40,122 nt of DNA from Thermoguttaceae bacterium (GCA_017559825.1 JAFYQR010000149.1:1-40122); one strand, 5' to 3'; positions 1 through 8,497 are shown, numbered from the stretch's first letter. Made by a program: numbers and translations. Notes: generated by a model not told the origin, from the sequence alone.

Positions 1-1099
1 AAGCGGCGACGGACGCAAGTCGCGCCGGGTTGTTCGCGTTCGCGGCGTCTTGACCGTTCGAAAGGGGCGCGGAGGCGGTCGGCGCGGCGTTCCAAGCGGA
101 TTGAGCGGGGCCGGCGGCCGTCGTCGCGGACGTTTCCGGCGTTTGGGAAGCGGGCTTCGCGCCGAGATCGACGGCTTTCGCTTTGAGGTCGGTCGGCTGT
201 TCGAACGCGTTCGAAGCGATTTTGCTCGAATCGTTGAGAATCGGCGTTCCGACGTCGACGATGAGCGAAGCGTTGCCGCGCGGGCAGTTGATTTCCAATT
301 TTTGCGGCAAGACGACGCCCGGCTCCTCGACGTAGAGCGACCGCTTGCAAACGATCGAAACGATCGGATCGCCCTCCGGGTTTTGGACGTCTTGGCGCAA
401 GATCGCGGCGGTCTTCGGTTCAAAATAGACGCGATGGAGGCAAGCGCCTTCGGGCCGCGGCTTTTTGAGCGTTACTAAAAGCGAGCCGTCCGCTTGGCGC
501 GTCGGACCGTCGACGAGCTCCTCGTCTTTAAGTTCGACGACGCCGAACGCTTGCGGAAACCAAGTCGGGTCGACCGGAAGAACGCGAGCGGCGGCGGAGT
601 TTGGGTATTGGTCGCGTCGGCAGAAGTAGAGTTCCTCTTTGTTTTGAAAATCGCTCCAAAACCAGAAGCGCTCGTCGTTGCAGCCGACGTCGACGACGCG
701 GCCCATCGCGAGGGCGACGCCGACGACGCGGAGGTTGCCGGGACGTTCGAACGCGATTTGGCAGGTCGCCCAACCGGGCGCGTTTTCGGCGCCGATCGTT
801 GCGTCGGACGAGTAAATCGACTCGATTTTCGCGCTGTTGGCGTTGACGGCGGTTTTCAGTTCCTCGAAGCTCGGCTCGTCGCCGACGACTTCCGGGAGGC
901 GCGCCTTCGGAGCGGCGCATCCGCCGAGAAGCGCCGAACCCGCGAAAAACGCCCCCATTAATAATAAGGGGAAAATCGAGGAGGCGGCGGAGGGAAAAGA
1001 AGCGCGTTTCGACGGCGCGGCGCTCTTTTTTTCAACGGTGCGCGAAAGGAAAGAGCGGCGGCGCGAAGAGCGAAAAAAGGCGGGGGCGAACGTCGGCAT
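1..1099 (-). CDS. Putative lipoprotein, possibly LolA-like (3' end beyond the left edge)
   Basis: Read on the minus strand, the frame stays open from an ATG at 1099 to the window edge, so the C-terminus is missing. A hydrophobic segment ends in a lipobox (LLGGC), which predicts an exported, lipid-anchored protein. From ATG 1099 the lipid-bearing Cys is residue 61, after an Arg/Lys-rich stretch; an in-frame ATG at 958 would give a signal of only 14 residues with no positive charge, so I prefer 1099. The mature part (EELKTAVNANSAKIESIYS, then short beta-strand-like segments with FWFWSD and YVEEPGVVLPQKLEI) resembles periplasmic lipoprotein-carrier (LolA-like) folds, but I cannot confirm the family. 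Toward the edge the protein becomes a low-complexity Ala/Pro/Ser/Thr/Asn tail. The plus-strand open frames at 50-478 and 494-961 are its antisense images. Export is well supported; the role is unknown. Confidence 0.72.
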   Translation of the reverse strand, partial: MPTFAPAFFRSSRRRSFLSRTVEKKSAAPSKRASFPSAASSIFPLLLMGAFFAGSALLGGCAAPKARLPEVVGDEPSFEELKTAVNANSAKIESIYSSDATIGAENAPGWATCQIAFERPGNLRVVGVALAMGRVVDVGCNDERFWFWSDFQNKEELYFCRRDQYPNSAAARVLPVDPTWFPQAFGVVELKDEELVDGPTRQADGSLLVTLKKPRPEGACLHRVYFEPKTAAILRQDVQNPEGDPIVSIVCKRSLYVEEPGVVLPQKLEINCPRGNASLIVDVGTPILNDSSKIASNAFEQPTDLKAKAVDLGAKPASQTPETSATTAAGPAQSAWNAAPTASAPLSNGQDAANANNPARLASVAA

Positions 1100-1309
1100 A
1101 TCGAAACGGCTTTTCGTAAATCGGGTAAAATCGGCGAATCGGCCGCGACCGTCGCGAACCGAACCGAACTTCGTTCATTTTATCGAACGTCGCCCGTCGC
1201 CGCAAGAGCGATTTGGATGTTTTTTAACGTTTTTGCCGATTTTTACGCGGCTTGACTGAAAAACGGCGCCAGAATTAAGCGTTCCGGAGCAGAACGCGGC
1301 AATCGGCGG

Positions 1310-1891
1310 TTAAGCCGTCGCGTCGTCTTCAAGGTCGGGAGGGGCGAAGACAAGCGGCGCGGCGGCGAGGGCGGCGCTCGGTTTGCGAACGAGTTCGAGA
1401 AGGCGCGCTTCGACGGCGACGATTTCTTCGGCGTTCATTTCGACGATCGGAACGACGTAAGACGTTTCGCGACGCGGAGAGTAAACGACGATCGAAGGGC
1501 GGGCGAAACGGTCGCGGCCGTCGTCGAGCTCCTCGCTTTCGAAGCGCAAAACTCGGCGGCGCGTCAGGAGGAGCGCGAGAACATAACGGAGCGCCGCCTC
1601 GTCCGGACGCTCGGCGAGCGATTCGAAAAGATCGGTCAGCGCGTCGTTTGGCGCGATTTTCTCCTTTTTCTCGACGCCGTTCGGAAGGCGCGACGACCAC
1701 CAAGCGAGCGCGTTTTCCGGACGAGGCGACGATGCGAACGCGTCGGCGCAAAGGTCGCGGCGAAGGATTTCGCCGTTTTCTTCGAAGAGAAACGTGTAGA
1801 TTTTTTCGCCCGGTTCGAACGGACGGCCGGTTTCGGCGCAAACGCGGGTCGGTTTCGGCGCGTTTTCGGGCGGAAAGGCGGAAATTTGCAA
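1310..1891 (-). CDS. Conserved hypothetical protein with a CxxTGR motif
   Basis: Not assigned to a function. Near the N-terminus is a CAETGRPFEPGE motif followed by YTFLFEENGE and RRDLCADAF. This Cys/Thr-Gly-Arg pattern followed by a second Cys looks like a small metal-binding or structural knuckle, and I recall similar proteins from planctomycetes. The rest is mainly helical, with LARRRVLRFESEEL-like segments and an acidic end. There is no signal peptide or membrane segment, so it is probably cytosolic. No ATG is available. I chose the TTG at 1891 because a CGGAG lies 8 nt upstream and the conserved motif begins soon after; the frame is open further, to a TTG at 1996, which would add 35 residues. 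It faces away from the tRNA-Leu genes. Confidence 0.6.
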   Translation of the reverse strand: MQISAFPPENAPKPTRVCAETGRPFEPGEKIYTFLFEENGEILRRDLCADAFASSPRPENALAWWSSRLPNGVEKKEKIAPNDALTDLFESLAERPDEAALRYVLALLLTRRRVLRFESEELDDGRDRFARPSIVVYSPRRETSYVVPIVEMNAEEIVAVEARLLELVRKPSAALAAAPLVFAPPDLEDDATA

Positions 1892-2087
1892 GGCGATGGC
1901 TCCGACGCGGTGAAATAGCGGGGTAACGGCGAGTTTGACGAACGCTCCGAGCGTTTCGACTCGACGGAGTTTAACGATTCGAAGCGAAAAAGGCAAGAGG
2001 AACGACGAAAAAAGAGCGAAAAACGACGCGACGCATCCGAAAGCGCGCTTTTTTTGAAGAAAATTGGCGAAAATCGGGAAAACGGGG

Positions 2088-2115
2088 TTGCGCGTCGGCG
2101 AAAATCGGTTAAAAT
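2088..2115 (+). promoter_or_regulatory. Promoter of first tRNA-Leu
   Basis: A -35 box TTGCGC (2088-2093), a 16-bp spacer and a -10 box TAAAAT (2110-2115) lie 46 bp before the tRNA. The second tRNA-Leu copy has the same -35 and spacer, which supports both. Confidence 0.6.
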
Positions 2116-2161
2116 GATTTTCGTTGCTGGGGAAAATTGATTTTGGGATTTTCCCTTTTGC

Positions 2162-2245
2162 GCCGGATTGGCGGAATTGGCAGACGCGATGGATTCAAAA
2201 TCCATTGCCCGCAAGGGCGTCCCGGTTCGACTCCGGGATCCGGTA
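2162..2245 (+). tRNA. tRNA-Leu (anticodon CAA), copy 1
   Basis: An 84-nt class II tRNA that reads UUG. The acceptor arm GCCGGAT pairs with ATCCGGT, with a G1-U72 wobble as the outermost pair. The anticodon stem ATGGA/TCCAT closes the loop TTCAAAA, giving anticodon CAA. A long variable arm follows (TGCCCGCAAGGGCG), as expected for tRNA-Leu, then a T arm with TTCGACT. CCA is not encoded. It is identical over its whole length to the copy at 2464-2547. Confidence 0.95.
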
Positions 2246-2248
2246 TTG

Positions 2249-2286
2249 ACCTCGACGGGAACGTTGGTTTTCGTCGAGGTTTTTTA
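2249..2286 (+). terminator. Rho-independent terminator of tRNA-Leu copy 1
   Basis: The stem ACCTCGACG / CGTCGAGGT with a 14-nt loop is followed directly by a run of T. The same terminator, slightly diverged in the loop, follows copy 2. Confidence 0.85.
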
Positions 2287-2396
2287 TTTCTTGCGTTGAA
2301 GGCGGCGCGTTGAGCAGAACGGCGCGATTCGAAAAAGAGCGGCGGTTATCGGGCGCGGAAATTTAAAATTTTTTAGAAAAAACGAGAAAAGGGGGC

Positions 2397-2424
2397 TTGC
2401 GCGTTTTCGGATTTGCGGTATGAT
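2397..2424 (+). promoter_or_regulatory. Promoter of second tRNA-Leu
   Basis: A -35 box TTGCGC (2397-2402), a 16-bp spacer and a near-consensus -10 box TATGAT (2419-2424) lie 39 bp before the tRNA. The architecture matches copy 1, but the -10 is better. Confidence 0.7.
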
Positions 2425-2463
2425 GATTGCGTCGTCGACGTTGAAGACGACAAGGGCCCTTTT

Positions 2464-2547
2464 GCCGGATTGGCGGAATTGGCAGACGCGATGGATTCAA
2501 AATCCATTGCCCGCAAGGGCGTCCCGGTTCGACTCCGGGATCCGGTA
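2464..2547 (+). tRNA. tRNA-Leu (anticodon CAA), copy 2
   Basis: A second tRNA-Leu(CAA) gene, base-for-base the same as the copy at 2162-2245, including the G1-U72 acceptor wobble and the long variable arm. It lies 302 bp downstream with its own promoter and terminator, so the two are separate transcription units made by a local tandem duplication, not one polycistron. Confidence 0.95.
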
Positions 2548-2550
2548 CTG

Positions 2551-2587
2551 ACCTCGACGAAACGCTGGTTTTCGTCGAGGTTTTTTT
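2551..2587 (+). terminator. Rho-independent terminator of tRNA-Leu copy 2
   Basis: The stem ACCTCGACGA / TCGTCGAGGT is followed by a run of seven T. It is homologous to the terminator of copy 1. Confidence 0.85.
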
Positions 2588-2720
2588 ACTTCTTGACGCG
2601 TCGACGGTTTGAGCGGAGCGGTTGCGACGATTTTGCGGCTTTCGAAGTTGCGAACAAATCTCAAAGAGCGAAAAAAAGAGCGAACGACAAAAAATGGCGT
2701 CGCTTTCTTGGGGTCGGGGG

Positions 2721-2748
2721 TGTTAATTTCGCGAAAATCGATTATAAT
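2721..2748 (+). promoter_or_regulatory. Candidate dapA promoter
   Basis: There is a perfect -10 box TATAAT (2743-2748). The best -35 is weak (TGTTAA, 2721-2726, 16-bp spacer). It lies about 100 bp before the dapA start. Confidence 0.5.
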
Positions 2749-2846
2749 AGACAACGTGTCGGCGCCGATTTGCGGCGTTTGCGCGAAAAAGTCGACCGCG
2801 CCGAGCGAGAAGAGCCGAAATTTAGCAATTTGGGAAAAGAGATAAA

Positions 2847-3743
2847 ATGAGAACCCGCGCCGAAGAATTTGCCGGTTTAACCGTCGCGATGATCACCCCT
2901 TTTAAAAACGGCGAGGTCGATTTCGACGCGCTGCAAGAACAGGTCGAATTTCAAGTCGCGGCGGGAACGACGGCGATCGCTCCGACCGGAACGACCGGCG
3001 AAAGCCCGACGCTGACGCACGACGAGCAAAAGCGGGTGATCGAAGCGACCGTCAAGTTCGCGGCCGGGCGAATCAAGGTGATGGCCGGCACCGGGTCGAA
3101 CTGCACCGACGAAGCGCTCGAATTGACGCGTTTCGCCGAGAACGCCGGGGCCGACGCCGCGCTCGTCGTCGGGCCGTATTACAACAAGCCGATGCAAGAG
3201 GGGATGTATTGGCACTTCAAAAAGGTCGCCGAGTCGGTTTCGCTGCCGATTTGCATTTACAATATTCCGGGGCGCACCGCGAAGGGAATCGAGACCGAGA
3301 CGATTCTTCGTTTGGCCGAGATTAAGAACGTCGCGATGGTAAAGGAAGCGACCGGTTCGATGGACTCCGCGTCGAAGCTCGTCGCCGCGACCGATTTGAC
3401 GATTCTCTCCGGCGACGACAGTCTGACGTTGCCTTTCATGTCAATCGGCGCTCGCGGCGTCGTTTCGGTCGTCGGCAACTTCGCGCCGAAGGACGTTTCC
3501 GCTCTTTGCGCCGCCGTCGACGCCGGAAATCTCGAAGAAGCGCGCCGCCGGCACTTGAAATTGTTCCCGTTGTGCCGCGATATGCTTTCGTTGGCGACGA
3601 ACCCGATTCCGGTGAAGGCCGCGATGAAGGCGCTCGGTCGCGATTCCGGCGAAATGCGCCTCCCGATGACTCCGCTCGACGCGGCGTCCGAGGCGGCGTT
3701 GCGCAAGACGCTCGTCGAATACGGCGTTTTAAGCGCGGACTGA
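2847..3743 (+). CDS. dapA: 4-hydroxy-tetrahydrodipicolinate synthase
   Basis: Condenses pyruvate with L-aspartate semialdehyde, the first committed step toward diaminopimelate and lysine, in the cytosol. The 298-residue length fits the family (about 292). The TIM-barrel active site is complete: the GTTGES motif carries Thr49 and Thr50, Tyr112 lies in PYYNKP, Tyr138 in YNIPGRT, and the Schiff-base Lys166 in VKEATG. ATG at 2847 follows the A-rich sequence GAGATAAA without a strong ribosome-binding site. It is transcribed alone, from a likely promoter at 2721-2748. The next gene, ruvA, begins 254 bp downstream with its own promoter signals. Assignment is secure. Confidence 0.97.
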   Translation: MRTRAEEFAGLTVAMITPFKNGEVDFDALQEQVEFQVAAGTTAIAPTGTTGESPTLTHDEQKRVIEATVKFAAGRIKVMAGTGSNCTDEALELTRFAENAGADAALVVGPYYNKPMQEGMYWHFKKVAESVSLPICIYNIPGRTAKGIETETILRLAEIKNVAMVKEATGSMDSASKLVAATDLTILSGDDSLTLPFMSIGARGVVSVVGNFAPKDVSALCAAVDAGNLEEARRRHLKLFPLCRDMLSLATNPIPVKAAMKALGRDSGEMRLPMTPLDAASEAALRKTLVEYGVLSAD

Positions 3744-3745
3744 CG

Positions 3746-3775
3746 TTGACAAAGATTGCGTAAAATTGTTAAAAT
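3746..3775 (+). promoter_or_regulatory. Candidate promoter for ruvA-ruvB-panC
   Basis: A consensus -35 TTGACA (3746-3751), an 18-bp spacer and TAAAAT (3770-3775) start just after the dapA stop. A second -10-like word, TATAGT, occurs near 3840. The leader to ruvA would be about 215 nt from the first site. Confidence 0.5.
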
Positions 3776-3997
3776 CGCTAAAACCGGCGCGACGTAAGGT
3801 TTAATCATTGCGGCGCGTCGGCGTTTTTGCGAACGGCGCTATAGTAATAACGTCGCGATGAACGCAAATTGGCGGCGGACGCGTCGCCGGCGGCGGGCGT
3901 CGAAGCGAAGAACGAACGGTTAAAATAGCGAAACCGCGCGAAGGTTGCGGCTGTCGCGGCGGGCTTTCTTTTAACGGATTGAGAGAAAACGACGGCG

Positions 3998-4630
3998 ATG
4001 ATTGTTAAAATTACCGGCAAATTGGTCGCTCTTTACGACGAACGCGCGATTATCGAGGCGCCGCCCTTCGAGTACGAAACGTTGATTCCGGAGTTCGCGC
4101 GTCGGCAACTGCAGAGCGAACTCGGGCAAACGATTTCGCTGCGGACGATCGAGTATCTCGACGGCAATCCGACGCAAGGCCGCTTGGTTCCGCGTCTTAT
4201 CGGCTTTTTGTCCGACGTCGAGCGCGAATTTTTCGAGCTTTTCTGCAGCGTCGACGGCGTCGGCTCGAAAAAAGCGCTGCGCGCGATGGTGCGCCCGGTG
4301 CGCGAAATCGCGGCGGCGATCGAGGAGCAAGACGTTAAGTTTCTCTCCGGACTTCCGGGGATCGGGCCGGCGACGGCGGAGCGCGTCGTCGCGAAGTTGC
4401 GTCGTAAAGCGCCGAAATTCGCGCTGATGGTTCCGCGCCCGTCGGACGGCGCGGCGAGCGGAGCCGAGCAAACGCTGGACGTCGTTTCGGAAACGTTTGA
4501 AGCGTTGTTGAGTCTCGGACACGGCGAGGCGGACGCGCGGCGGTTGATCGACGGCGTTCTTGAAACGAGTAAGAAAAAGTTCAAAGATTCCGCCGAATTA
4601 ATTCAAGCGATTTATATGAATAACCGATAA
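3998..4630 (+). CDS. ruvA: Holliday junction DNA helicase subunit RuvA
   Basis: Binds four-way DNA junctions and loads RuvB for branch migration in recombinational repair. The 210 residues match the usual length (about 200). An N-terminal OB-fold begins [10 protein letters not shown]. Two helix-hairpin-helix motifs follow ([13 protein letters not shown] around 84-96, and [17 protein letters not shown] around 118-134). After a flexible linker rich in Gly, Ala and Ser comes the small C-terminal three-helix domain that contacts RuvB. ATG at 3998 gives the canonical N-terminus. It is followed 126 bp later by ruvB. No ruvC is present in the window, so the resolvase must be encoded elsewhere. Confidence 0.95.
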   Translation: MIVKITGKLVALYDERAIIEAPPFEYETLIPEFARRQLQSELGQTISLRTIEYLDGNPTQGRLVPRLIGFLSDVEREFFELFCSVDGVGSKKALRAMVRPVREIAAAIEEQDVKFLSGLPGIGPATAERVVAKLRRKAPKFALMVPRPSDGAASGAEQTLDVVSETFEALLSLGHGEADARRLIDGVLETSKKKFKDSAELIQAIYMNNR

Positions 4631-4756
4631 AACGCGGATAAACGGCAAAATTTACAAAGACGAAGCGTCGAGAATCGTTCGCAAATCGAAAAGAAAACGG
4701 CGAGCGAAGGGCGAGGAACGCGCGTCGCGACGGATTGCGAAAAATAGAGAAAGTTG

Positions 4757-5971
4757 ATGGCGAGAAAACCGATTTTTAGCGCCGACGATTCCGGTGAAAA
4801 CGACGATTTCGAGCGCGACGGGCTCGGTTCGAGCGGCGCGCTCGGCGGCGATTCGGGCGACTATTGCGATTCGTTTTACGGCGCTCAAGCGGACGACGAC
4901 GCGGCGTTGCGTCCGACGCGAATCAACGACATGGTCGGGCAGCGCGACGTTTACGAACGGCTGCAAATCGCGATTCAAGCGTCGAAAAAACGGGGCGAAA
5001 CGCTTGGACACATTCTTTTCGACGGCCCGCCGGGACTCGGCAAGACGACGTTCGCGACCTGCATTCCGCGCGAACTTGGCGTCGAGATGCAGATCGCCAA
5101 CGGCGCGACGATGCGGGCGCCGAAAGACGTTATTCCGTATTTGACGAACGCGACCGAGGGTTCCGTTCTCTTTATCGACGAAATTCACCGCCTGCAAAAA
5201 TCGGTCGAAGAGTTCCTTTATCCGGCGATGGAGGATTTTCGGGTCGACGTCGTGATGGGCGAAGGCGTCAACGCGCGAACGTTAAACATTCCGTTGAAAC
5301 CGTTTACGTTGATCGGCGCGACGACTCGCTCCGGTTTGATTTCGGCGCCGATGCGCGACCGCTTCCAGATGCACGAGCACCTCGATTTTTACGCCGTCGA
5401 CGAGTTGGCCGAAATCGCGCGGCGCAACGCGGCGAAGTTGCGAATGAAAATCGACGACGCCGCGGCGCTTGAAATCGCGTTGCGGAGTCGCGGCACGCCT
5501 CGTTTGGCGAACAATCGGCTCCGTTGGGTGCGCGATTTCGCCGACGCGAAGGCCGACGGCGTCGTTTCGCTCGCGGTCGCGCAAGACGCGTTGCGAATGC
5601 AGGGAATCGACGAGTTGGGGCTCGACTCCCGCGACCGGCGTTATTTAGAGGTCGTGATGCGCGTTTTCAACGGCGGGCCGGTCGGCGTCGAGGCGGTCGC
5701 GGCGACGATGAACGTCGCGACCGATTCGCTCGTCGACGAAGTGGAGCCGTTTTTGTTGCGAAGCGAGCTTCTTGTGCGGACGCCGCGCGGGCGAAAGTTG
5801 ACGCGCAAAGGCTTGGCGCATTTGGGCGTCGATCCCGATTTCTTCAATAACGGCGACGCCGGAGGGTTCGACTCGCGGATTTTTTGTCAAAGCGGCGAAA
5901 CTTTTGACGGTGAAAACGGATTTAACGAAGACGCGACGTTGTTAAGACGCGGCAAGAAAACGAGAAAATAG
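4757..5971 (+). CDS. ruvB: Holliday junction branch-migration ATPase RuvB
   Basis: Hexameric AAA+ motor that drives branch migration with RuvA. Motifs counted from ATG 4757: VGQ near 60-62, Walker A GPPGLGKT (90-97), Walker B LFIDEIHR (138-145), sensor 1 GATTR (187-191), arginine-finger region MRDRF (199-203), sensor 2 RGTPRLAN and a C-terminal winged helix with RTPRGRKLT. At 404 residues it is longer than usual (about 340): roughly 50 acidic, Gly-rich residues precede the core and about 45 residues follow the HLG that normally ends the protein. A TTG directly before the ATG could also serve; I chose ATG. Only 5 bp separate it from panC, so the two are cotranscribed. Confidence 0.95.
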   Translation: MARKPIFSADDSGENDDFERDGLGSSGALGGDSGDYCDSFYGAQADDDAALRPTRINDMVGQRDVYERLQIAIQASKKRGETLGHILFDGPPGLGKTTFATCIPRELGVEMQIANGATMRAPKDVIPYLTNATEGSVLFIDEIHRLQKSVEEFLYPAMEDFRVDVVMGEGVNARTLNIPLKPFTLIGATTRSGLISAPMRDRFQMHEHLDFYAVDELAEIARRNAAKLRMKIDDAAALEIALRSRGTPRLANNRLRWVRDFADAKADGVVSLAVAQDALRMQGIDELGLDSRDRRYLEVVMRVFNGGPVGVEAVAATMNVATDSLVDEVEPFLLRSELLVRTPRGRKLTRKGLAHLGVDPDFFNNGDAGGFDSRIFCQSGETFDGENGFNEDATLLRRGKKTRK

Positions 5972-5976
5972 AGAAG

Positions 5977-6858
5977 ATGGCGACTTCAAGTAACGAAGAA
6001 TTGAAACCTGTGTTGATTACCGATCCCGAGGAAATGCGGCGACGTTTGGACGCGTTGCGCAAGGAAGGGAAGACGGTCGGGCTCGTGCCGACGATGGGCG
6101 CGCTCCATTTCGGGCACTTGAGCCTCGCGATCGCGGCGAAGAACGAAACCGACGTTTCGGTCGTCTCGATTTTTGTCAATCCGACGCAGTTCGCGCCGGG
6201 CGAAGACTTCGACAAGTATCCGCGAACGCTCGACGCCGATCTTGAACTCTTGTCGCAAATCGGAACCGACTTCGTTTTCGCGCCGTCCGCTTCCGCGATG
6301 TATCCGACGGGATTCGACGCGAGCGTTCGCGTCGGCGGCGTCGCGAAAATTCTCGAAGGGGAATGTCGTCCGACGCACTTCGACGGCGTCGCGACGGTCG
6401 TTTTGAAGTTGTTCAACATTGTCGGCCCTAATATCGCCTATTTCGGACAAAAAGACTTCCAGCAAGTCGCGGTCGTGAAGAAAATGGTCGCCGACCTGAA
6501 CGTTCCGGTCGAAATCGATATGCGTCCGATTATCCGCGAAAAAAGCGGGCTCGCGATGAGCAGTCGGAACGAATATTTGTCGGCGGAGGAACGCGGACAG
6601 GCGCTCGTTTTGAGCAAGGCGCTCGACAAAGCGGAGGAGGCGATTCGTTCCGGCGTTCGCGACGTCGCGACTCTTTACGACGAGATGCGGCGCGTTATCG
6701 AAACGGCGCCGAGCGCGAAAATCGACTATCTTTACGTCGCCGATCCGGACACGTTGCAAGAAATGGAGCGCGTCGCCGGGAACGTCGTGATTTTGCTGGC
6801 CGTTCGCGTCGGCGCGACGCGACTTATCGACAATCGAATCGTCGAGCCGAAGCGTTGA
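5977..6858 (+). CDS. panC: Pantothenate synthetase
   Basis: Joins D-pantoate and beta-alanine with ATP, giving pantothenate for coenzyme A. The length of 293 residues is typical. Class I-like nucleotide-binding motif PTMGALHFGH (38-47) contains the HxGH signature. Other family motifs are VSIFVNPTQF, the pantoate-site segment EGECRPTHFDGV, YFGQKDFQQ and the KMSKS-equivalent loop SGLAMSSRNEYLS. The start ATG lies 5 bp after the ruvB stop, and GAGAAG upstream overlaps that stop, which suggests translational coupling. No panB or panD is adjacent. Linkage to ruvB is probably just operon packing. Confidence 0.96.
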   Translation: MATSSNEELKPVLITDPEEMRRRLDALRKEGKTVGLVPTMGALHFGHLSLAIAAKNETDVSVVSIFVNPTQFAPGEDFDKYPRTLDADLELLSQIGTDFVFAPSASAMYPTGFDASVRVGGVAKILEGECRPTHFDGVATVVLKLFNIVGPNIAYFGQKDFQQVAVVKKMVADLNVPVEIDMRPIIREKSGLAMSSRNEYLSAEERGQALVLSKALDKAEEAIRSGVRDVATLYDEMRRVIETAPSAKIDYLYVADPDTLQEMERVAGNVVILLAVRVGATRLIDNRIVEPKR

Positions 6859-6887
6859 GCGACGGAAGCGGGCGTTAAAATCGTTGA

Positions 6888-6921
6888 AACCGGCGAGGTC
6901 GCTTGACGCGTCGGTTTTTTT
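6888..6921 (+). terminator. Probable terminator after panC
   Basis: An imperfect stem AACCG(GCG) / (CGC)GTCGGTT is followed by a run of seven T. Confidence 0.6.
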
Positions 6922-7015
6922 GTGGGAACGCAAGCGAAGCTAAAGAGGAACGTAAGAAAAGAACGAGGGACGACGGTTTGATCTCGGGCGAGAAAATTCG
7001 TTAAAACGTAAAAGA

Positions 7016-7054
7016 TTCGGCGACGAAAGCGCGTTTGAGCCTCTCGTCGCCGAA
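7016..7054 (-). terminator. Hairpin after the VOC-fold gene
   Basis: A perfect 11-bp inverted repeat TTCGGCGACGA / TCGTCGCCGAA with a 17-nt loop lies just past the stop of the minus-strand gene. On that strand only a broken T-tract follows (AATCTTTTA), so it is a good hairpin but a mediocre intrinsic terminator. Confidence 0.55.
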
Positions 7055-7067
7055 AAAATCGCTTTAA

Positions 7068-7391
7068 TTAGAAGCGTTGCATCAGCTCGACGCCGTAACC
7101 GTCCGCTTCGATAAACGCGCAACGGAGACCCGGGCCCGCTTCGAACGGTTCGACGAGAACTTTGTAACCGGCCATCGCGGCTTCAAGGTCGTCGCATTCG
7201 TAGGCGACGTGAGCGCGTTTTTGCAGGATTTCCGGAAATTCGCTGTCCGCGTCGAATTTCAACCATTCGACGGCGAACGGTTCGTCGTTGAAGTCGTTAA
7301 TGGCGACTTTGCAGCCTTCGAGATAAATCGGAAGGTCGCGATCTTGGGTCGGAATGCCGATGTGGCTGAAACGAAGACCGGGTTTGAGCAT
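7068..7391 (-). CDS. Small VOC-superfamily (glyoxalase-like) protein
   Basis: The 107-residue protein starts MLKPGLRFSHIGIPTQD, the usual opening of a glyoxalase/bleomycin-resistance/dioxygenase (VOC) fold, with His9 at the first metal-ligand position. It ends in IEADGYGVELMQRF, the position where these folds supply a final Glu ligand. HVAYECDDLEAAMAG in the middle matches the start of the second beta-alpha-beta-beta-beta module. Cytosolic; the substrate cannot be inferred. I chose ATG 7391 because GAGAGG lies 5-10 nt upstream, although the frame is open to 7550. It is followed by a hairpin and stands about 220 bp from the cupin gene on the same strand. Confidence 0.8.
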   Translation of the reverse strand: MLKPGLRFSHIGIPTQDRDLPIYLEGCKVAINDFNDEPFAVEWLKFDADSEFPEILQKRAHVAYECDDLEAAMAGYKVLVEPFEAGPGLRCAFIEADGYGVELMQRF

Positions 7392-7571
7392 AGGAAACCT
7401 CTCGTAAATTCTAAAATAACAGCGTATAAAACGTAAAAGCGGCGCGTCGCCGAATTTTTTAAACGGCGACGGCGACAAAAATCCGTTCGCTCCCAACGTC
7501 GGCGTTCGGAACGTTCGCGCCGTCTCGATAAGACGGGAATTAAGCGTCAAGCTTTCGCCAATTTAACGAAA

Positions 7572-7598
7572 CCGCGCCGCTTCGACGAAACGGCGCGG
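7572..7598 (-). terminator. Hairpin after the exported cupin gene
   Basis: A perfect 8-bp stem CCGCGCCG / CGGCGCGG with an 11-nt loop lies 12 bp past the stop; TTTCGTTAAATT follows on the minus strand. Confidence 0.55.
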
Positions 7599-7610
7599 AG
7601 AATCGACGAA

Positions 7611-8309
7611 TCAGGCCTTGCCCTTCGGATTGGTGAAGCGCAGGCCGTCCATGCTGTGATAGCAGGCGTATTCGGTAACGATCGCGCCTTCCGGCCCGGC
7701 CATCATGAAGTGCGGAGCTTCGAGGCGGCCCAAGCGGTCTTGGTCGCCGGTCTTCATTTCTTTGTAGGTGAAACAGGTAATCGCGTTGGCGTCGAGTTGG
7801 CTCTTCGGCAGCATCGCGAGAACTTCCGGCTTCTTTTCGCCGCCTTCGGAGAAGTTGAAAATCGAGCCGTGACGAACTTGCCACGCTTCGTGTTTCGCCG
7901 GGAGGCCTTCGGCGGCCAAGTGGCGGTGTTCCGGAATCATTTGGCCCGGCAGGAGATAAATGTCGTGGCCGAAATAACGGAACTCTTTGTCGTTGAAGAA
8001 GAAAATGCCGCCCATGCCGACCTTGGCGAAGTCGCCGAGCCCGAAGTCCGCGACCCAGAAGTTCGCGTTTTTACGAAGCGAGTCGGTCAGCGAGTAGTTC
8101 ATCTTTTCGAACATTTCGAAGTAGGCTTCGAACGCCGCGTCTTGTTGGAAAACGCCGTCTTTATAGAATCGCGAATTATCGTACATGGCATTGCTTTCTT
8201 GCTTAGGGGCGGAGGCGGGTTTAGCGGTCGCGCCGTTGGCGGAGGACGCGCCGACGAGGCCGAGGCCGGCGACGCCGACGAACGCTTTTAAAACGTCTCT
8301 TCGTTGCAT
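7611..8309 (-). CDS. Tat-exported cupin-fold protein, sugar-isomerase-like
   Basis: A 232-residue protein with a twin-arginine signal (QRRDVLKAF, then a hydrophobic stretch and ANGATA), so it is exported folded. The core is a cupin: DIYLLPGQMIPEHRH (116-130) supplies His128 and His130, followed by KHEAWQVRHGSIFNF and a final strand with HFMMAGPEGAIVTEY. The layout recalls D-lyxose isomerase-type cupins, but I cannot verify the family, and an exported isomerase would be unusual. It uses mainly C-ending codons, suggesting strong expression. The ATG at 8309 is preceded by a leader of about 190 nt from a clear promoter. Cupin and export calls are good; the substrate is unknown. Confidence 0.85.
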   Translation of the reverse strand: MQRRDVLKAFVGVAGLGLVGASSANGATAKPASAPKQESNAMYDNSRFYKDGVFQQDAAFEAYFEMFEKMNYSLTDSLRKNANFWVADFGLGDFAKVGMGGIFFFNDKEFRYFGHDIYLLPGQMIPEHRHLAAEGLPAKHEAWQVRHGSIFNFSEGGEKKPEVLAMLPKSQLDANAITCFTYKEMKTGDQDRLGRLEAPHFMMAGPEGAIVTEYACYHSMDGLRFTNPKGKA

Positions 8310-8497
8310 TCGGAAACTCCCGACGCGGCTTCGAGGCGAGTCGTCGCCGCGTTAAAAATGGAAAACGCGTTAATATCGCTAAAAAATTGGGGGACGCCGT
8401 TGGCCGTTCGCCGTCGCGGCTTCGGGGCCGGTTGACGAACGGCGCGAAGTCCGTTAAAATACGCGGCGTCGAGAATGAAAACCGACGCGTTTCCTAG

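Noticed and set aside
50..961. Two plus-strand frames at the left edge (50-478 and 494-961)
   Set aside because: They are the antisense register of the minus-strand lipoprotein gene, which has a lipobox and protein-like sequence.
2413..2850. A 145-codon frame across the second tRNA-Leu
   Set aside because: It overlaps a certain tRNA, its terminator and the dapA promoter.
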